A stretch of DNA of 7,102 nt from Methanobacteriota archaeon (GTDB lineage Archaea > Thermoplasmatota > DTKX01 > GCA-020343715). The notes beneath the pieces were generated by a model. It was given only the letters and a program-made list of their open reading frames with translations. It was not told the origin of the DNA and did not search any database. The first letter of the stretch is position 1; each line of letters opens with the position of its first letter. This document shows positions 5,484 through 7,102 of the stretch, in pieces. A program made the translations under genes and the position numbers. The stretch spans positions 1 to 7,102 of the forward strand of contig JAUVEQ010000153.1 in NCBI GenBank assembly GCA_030594725.1. Direction: 5' to 3'.

Positions 5484-5882
5484 CCTGTATGACTTCTGCC
5501 TCTTCTTCCGCGCGCCCCTGCCAAGGGGATGCTTGGGCTCGCTGCGCCTGGGGTCGTTGACCAGCAGGCTGCGGTCGAAGGTGCGGTACTTGACTTTCAG
5601 CTCCTCGTCCTCGAAGTACTCCACGAGGCCTCGGGCGATGGCGGTGCGGGTGGCCGTGGCCTGTCCCATGACGCCGCCACCATTGACGTTGACTTCGATG
5701 TCGATCTTGACGGATTTATCGGTACCTGCCAGCTCGAGAGGTTCCATCATCTTGAGGCGTGCGAGTTCCGGTTCGAGGACCTCGAGGGGGACGCTGTTGA
5801 TGCGGACCCTGCCCTTGCCGCCCTTGATGGTGGCTCGGGCTATGGCGGTCTTTCGCTTTCCGCTGGAGTTGACGACCTTCAT
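5481..5882 (-). CDS. rps9: 30S ribosomal protein S9 (uS9)
   Basis: 133 residues, normal for archaeal S9. It shows the family signature: an early SSGKRKTAIARATIK region, GTDKSVKIDIEVNVNGGG in the middle with the GGG-x-x-GQA turn (VMGQATATRTAIARGLVEY), and the basic ending ARKKRQKSYR, whose terminal Lys-Ser-Tyr-Arg tail reaches the tRNA anticodon loop in the P site. The start ATG overlaps the rpl13 stop by four bases (ATGA), and GAGGTGAG lies three bases upstream, inside the rpl13 end. The gene sits in the standard archaeal order L18e-L13-S9-RpoN. Nothing unusual is seen in the protein. Confidence 0.98.
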   Translation of the reverse strand: MKVVNSSGKRKTAIARATIKGGKGRVRINSVPLEVLEPELARLKMMEPLELAGTDKSVKIDIEVNVNGGGVMGQATATRTAIARGLVEYFEDEELKVKYRTFDRSLLVNDPRRSEPKHPLGRGARKKRQKSYR

Positions 5883-6304
5883 TCCCTCACCTCGTAGCCT
5901 AGGACCTTGGAGACATCTCCCAGGGCCATGTAGCGCTGGGTCGAGAGCTCGGAGGCGCCTTCGATAGATTCGAACTTCTTCCCCTTGAACTCCTTGGGGA
6001 CGGATATGTGCACCAGAAGGCGCTTGTAGGCTGCCCGACCCCGTGGCTTGTAGAAGGGTAACATTCCGCGTACGGAGCGCTTGAGCATCATGTGGGGGGT
6101 TCGTGGATAGTGAGGCCCCTTTCGGTCCCCACCCACGTCACGGCGGTGCCGGAAGTGGGCGATGATGTCCTCCTTGCCCCCGGTGATGATGGCCTTCTCG
6201 GCGTTGACGATGACTATCTCCTCGCCGTTGAGCAGACGCTTGGCCACGTTGGCAGCGAGGCGTCCGAGGATCAGGCCTTCGGCGTCTATAACGGTTGCCG
6301 CCAT
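5879..6304 (-). CDS. rpl13: 50S ribosomal protein L13 (uL13)
   Basis: 141 residues, a typical archaeal L13 length. It begins MAATVIDAEGLILGRLAANVAKRLLNGE, has the IVNAEKAIITGGK segment, and then the archaeal/eukaryotic-type core with GPHYPRTPHMMLKRSVRGMLP and AYKRLLVH. L13 is an early-assembly protein of the large subunit. The start lies four bases after the rpl18e stop, and the ribosome site GGGGTGATC (6315 to 6307) includes the rpl18e TGA. The rps9 gene overlaps its end by four bases. The alternate starts nearby were not needed because the N-terminus aligns with the family. Confidence 0.98.
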   Translation of the reverse strand: MAATVIDAEGLILGRLAANVAKRLLNGEEIVIVNAEKAIITGGKEDIIAHFRHRRDVGGDRKGPHYPRTPHMMLKRSVRGMLPFYKPRGRAAYKRLLVHISVPKEFKGKKFESIEGASELSTQRYMALGDVSKVLGYEVRE

Positions 6305-6308
6305 ACGA

Positions 6309-6674
6309 TCACCCCATGATCCTCACACCAGAGCCCTTCGGGACCTCGGTCACCAGCTCGGGGATGGTCAATACCTTCCCCCCGGCGGCCTCGATCTTGG
6401 ACCTGGCCTGGTCAGAGAACCTCCAGGCGGCCACGTGAACGGGCTTGGTCAGGTCGCCCGAGCCCAGGACCTTGCCCGGGATGACGACCTTGTCATTCTT
6501 GCTAGCGAAGCGGTCTATCTTGCCCACGTTCACCTCCGACTGAAGGCGTGAGGAACGTTCCAACCGCCGCGCTAAGTCTCGCCAGATGGGAGCATCCTCC
6601 TTGTGGGAGGTCTCATACAGTTCTTGTATGAGTTCCAGGAGATGCTCATTGGTCTTTCGGACCTTCCTTGACAT
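6309..6674 (-). CDS. rpl18e: 50S ribosomal protein L18e (eL18), first gene of operon
   Basis: 121 residues from ATG 6674, the usual archaeal size. Recognisable parts are RKTNEHLLELIQEL near the start, PIWRDLARRLERSSR, KIDRFASKNDKVVIPGKVLGSGDL in the middle, and the end GSGVRIMG. An in-frame extension to 6782 exists but carries sequence unlike the family and would run through the TATA box; GGAGGAG (6686 to 6680) five bases before 6674 settles the start. The protein is found in archaea and eukaryotes, not bacteria. It heads the rpl18e-rpl13-rps9-rpoN operon, with the promoter at 6739-6723. Confidence 0.97.
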   Translation of the reverse strand: MSRKVRKTNEHLLELIQELYETSHKEDAPIWRDLARRLERSSRLQSEVNVGKIDRFASKNDKVVIPGKVLGSGDLTKPVHVAAWRFSDQARSKIEAAGGKVLTIPELVTEVPKGSGVRIMG

Positions 6675-6722
6675 TCTGACTCCTCCGACTAATGGCGCGT
6701 AGGCAACGGTAAAAGCGGACCC

Positions 6723-6739
6723 CTTTAAAAAGCTTTGCC
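6723..6739 (-). promoter_or_regulatory. Promoter of the rpl18e-rpl13-rps9-rpoN operon
   Basis: On the minus strand a purine-rich GGCAAAGC (6739 to 6732) precedes TTTTTAAAG (6731 to 6723), giving BRE and TATA. The predicted start site near 6700 leaves a leader of about 26 bases with GGAGGAG before the ATG. The BRE overlaps one arm of the inverted repeat TTGCCA-N4-TGGCAA. Confidence 0.65.
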
Positions 6740-6750
6740 ACTTCTGGCAA
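6735..6750. promoter_or_regulatory. Inverted repeat TTGCCA-CTTC-TGGCAA, candidate operator
   Basis: A perfect six-base inverted repeat with a four-base spacer covers the BRE of the ribosomal operon promoter. A third copy of the half-site, TTGCCA, lies at 6809-6814, shortly before the TATA-like box of the divergent gene. A dimeric regulator bound here would block TFB at the BRE. Regulator identity is unknown. Confidence 0.4.
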
Positions 6751-6825
6751 GGCCAGTCCCTGTTGGAGATCCCTCTGACCAAATGTCAAAATGGACCAAC
6801 ATCCATCCTTGCCATCCCATCACCT

Positions 6826-6840
6826 GCAAAAGTAATAATA
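6826..6840 (+). promoter_or_regulatory. Possible promoter for the divergent glycine-loop gene
   Basis: GCAAAAG (6826-6832) is followed by TAATAATA (6833-6840), again BRE then TATA. The predicted start near 6862 leaves about 30 bases to the TTG at 6893. A hairpin GTTGC...GCAAC (6852-6868) lies around the predicted start site. Confidence 0.45.
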
Positions 6841-6892
6841 CAATCCGTGGCGTTGCTGCAAGGGCAACGTCCGGAGATGCAGGGGGATTGGT

Positions 6893-7102
6893 TTGACATC
6901 TGAATGGGTCGAAGAATCTGAACATCCATCCATCGTCCTTGTCGGGGTAGGCGGTGGCGGTTCCCGCATCCTGTCCGATGGCGTGGACAAGGTGCTGGAG
7001 TTCGATGTGGTCGATAGGTACCAGTGCCTTGCCAGGGCCATCCGGGCCCACTCCGACAGACCCCTGACCTTCATCGTGGACACCAGCACCGATCCCACCA
7101 GG
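6893..7102 (+). CDS. N-terminal part of protein with glycine-rich nucleotide-binding loop (FtsZ/tubulin-like or Rossmann), 3' truncated
   Basis: The frame is open from a TAA at 6836 to the window edge. The best start is TTG 6893, six bases after AGGGGG; no ATG is in frame before the conserved part. Seventy codons are visible. After a short acidic lead, a beta strand and loop, SIVLVGVGGGGSRILSDG (about residues 13-30), form a GxGGxG-type phosphate-binding turn. It is followed by VLEFDVVDRYQCLARAI and a second strand, TFIVDTSTDP. A strand, glycine loop and helix at the very N-terminus suit FtsZ/tubulin-like proteins (T1 loop, then an NTD-like segment) or a ThiF/Rossmann nucleotide-binding protein; too little is visible to choose. 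It is divergent from the ribosomal operon over a shared 218-base region. Confidence 0.6.
   Translation, partial: MTSEWVEESEHPSIVLVGVGGGGSRILSDGVDKVLEFDVVDRYQCLARAIRAHSDRPLTFIVDTSTDPTR

Noticed and set aside
6675..6782. N-terminal extension of L18e to 6782
   Set aside because: It crosses the promoter, is unlike the family and has no ribosome site; ATG 6674 has a strong one.
6798..6931. Direct repeat AACATCCATCC at 6798-6808 and 6921-6931
   Set aside because: Only 11 bases, partly low complexity and one copy lies in coding sequence; chance is a sufficient explanation.
6820..7098. Minus-strand frames at the right edge
   Set aside because: Shadows of the glycine-loop gene and of the intergenic region; no conserved motif.

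Overview
The window is archaeal and GC-rich (I judge roughly 60% by eye). Evidence for archaea: a minus-strand run of archaeal-type genes L18e, L13, S9 and RNA polymerase subunit N; promoters with a purine-rich BRE directly before a TATA box; Shine-Dalgarno sites of the GGTGATC type; and probable leaderless genes. A lineage within or near Thermoplasmatota would fit, but this is an impression from protein style and not a placement.

Layout. 2-559 (+): the C-terminal end of a lysine-rich protein with 11-residue repeats, then a promoter and a complete 104-residue protein with the same 11-residue periodicity joined to a Cys4 TRASH/YHS-like zinc domain. 594-1769 (+): a four-helix membrane protein with a bacterial-PH-like (DUF304/YdbS type) domain and a long Pro/Glu-rich tail, probably read with the gene before it. 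1786-2942 (-): two overlapping genes for small membrane-anchored, pilin-like exported proteins, converging on the PH-domain gene with a 16-nt gap. 2943-3271: a two-promoter regulatory region with tRNA-Pro(GGG), whose 5' half is part of a 25-nt near-palindrome. 3272-5203 (+): a large type I surface protein with a signal peptide, two Ig-like beta domains, a six-blade TolB/PD40-type propeller, one C-terminal membrane helix and a short cytoplasmic tail. 5288-6674 (-): the rpl18e-rpl13-rps9-rpoN operon, tightly packed and translationally coupled. 6675-6892: a divergent promoter region with an inverted repeat TTGCCA-N4-TGGCAA against the ribosomal promoter. 6893-7102 (+): the start of a protein with a glycine-rich nucleotide-binding loop, cut by the window edge.

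How the genes work together. The ribosomal/RNA polymerase operon is core housekeeping. The rest looks like envelope and stress biology: exported pilin-like subunits, a surface propeller protein, a membrane PH-domain protein, and two small repeat proteins resembling LEA or histone-H1-tail sequences. The least conventional element is the pair of 11-mer repeat proteins, one of them fused to a treble-clef-type zinc domain and placed directly before the membrane PH protein. I see no mobile element, CRISPR array, rRNA gene or integration scar. No gene-free stretch exceeds 300 bases.
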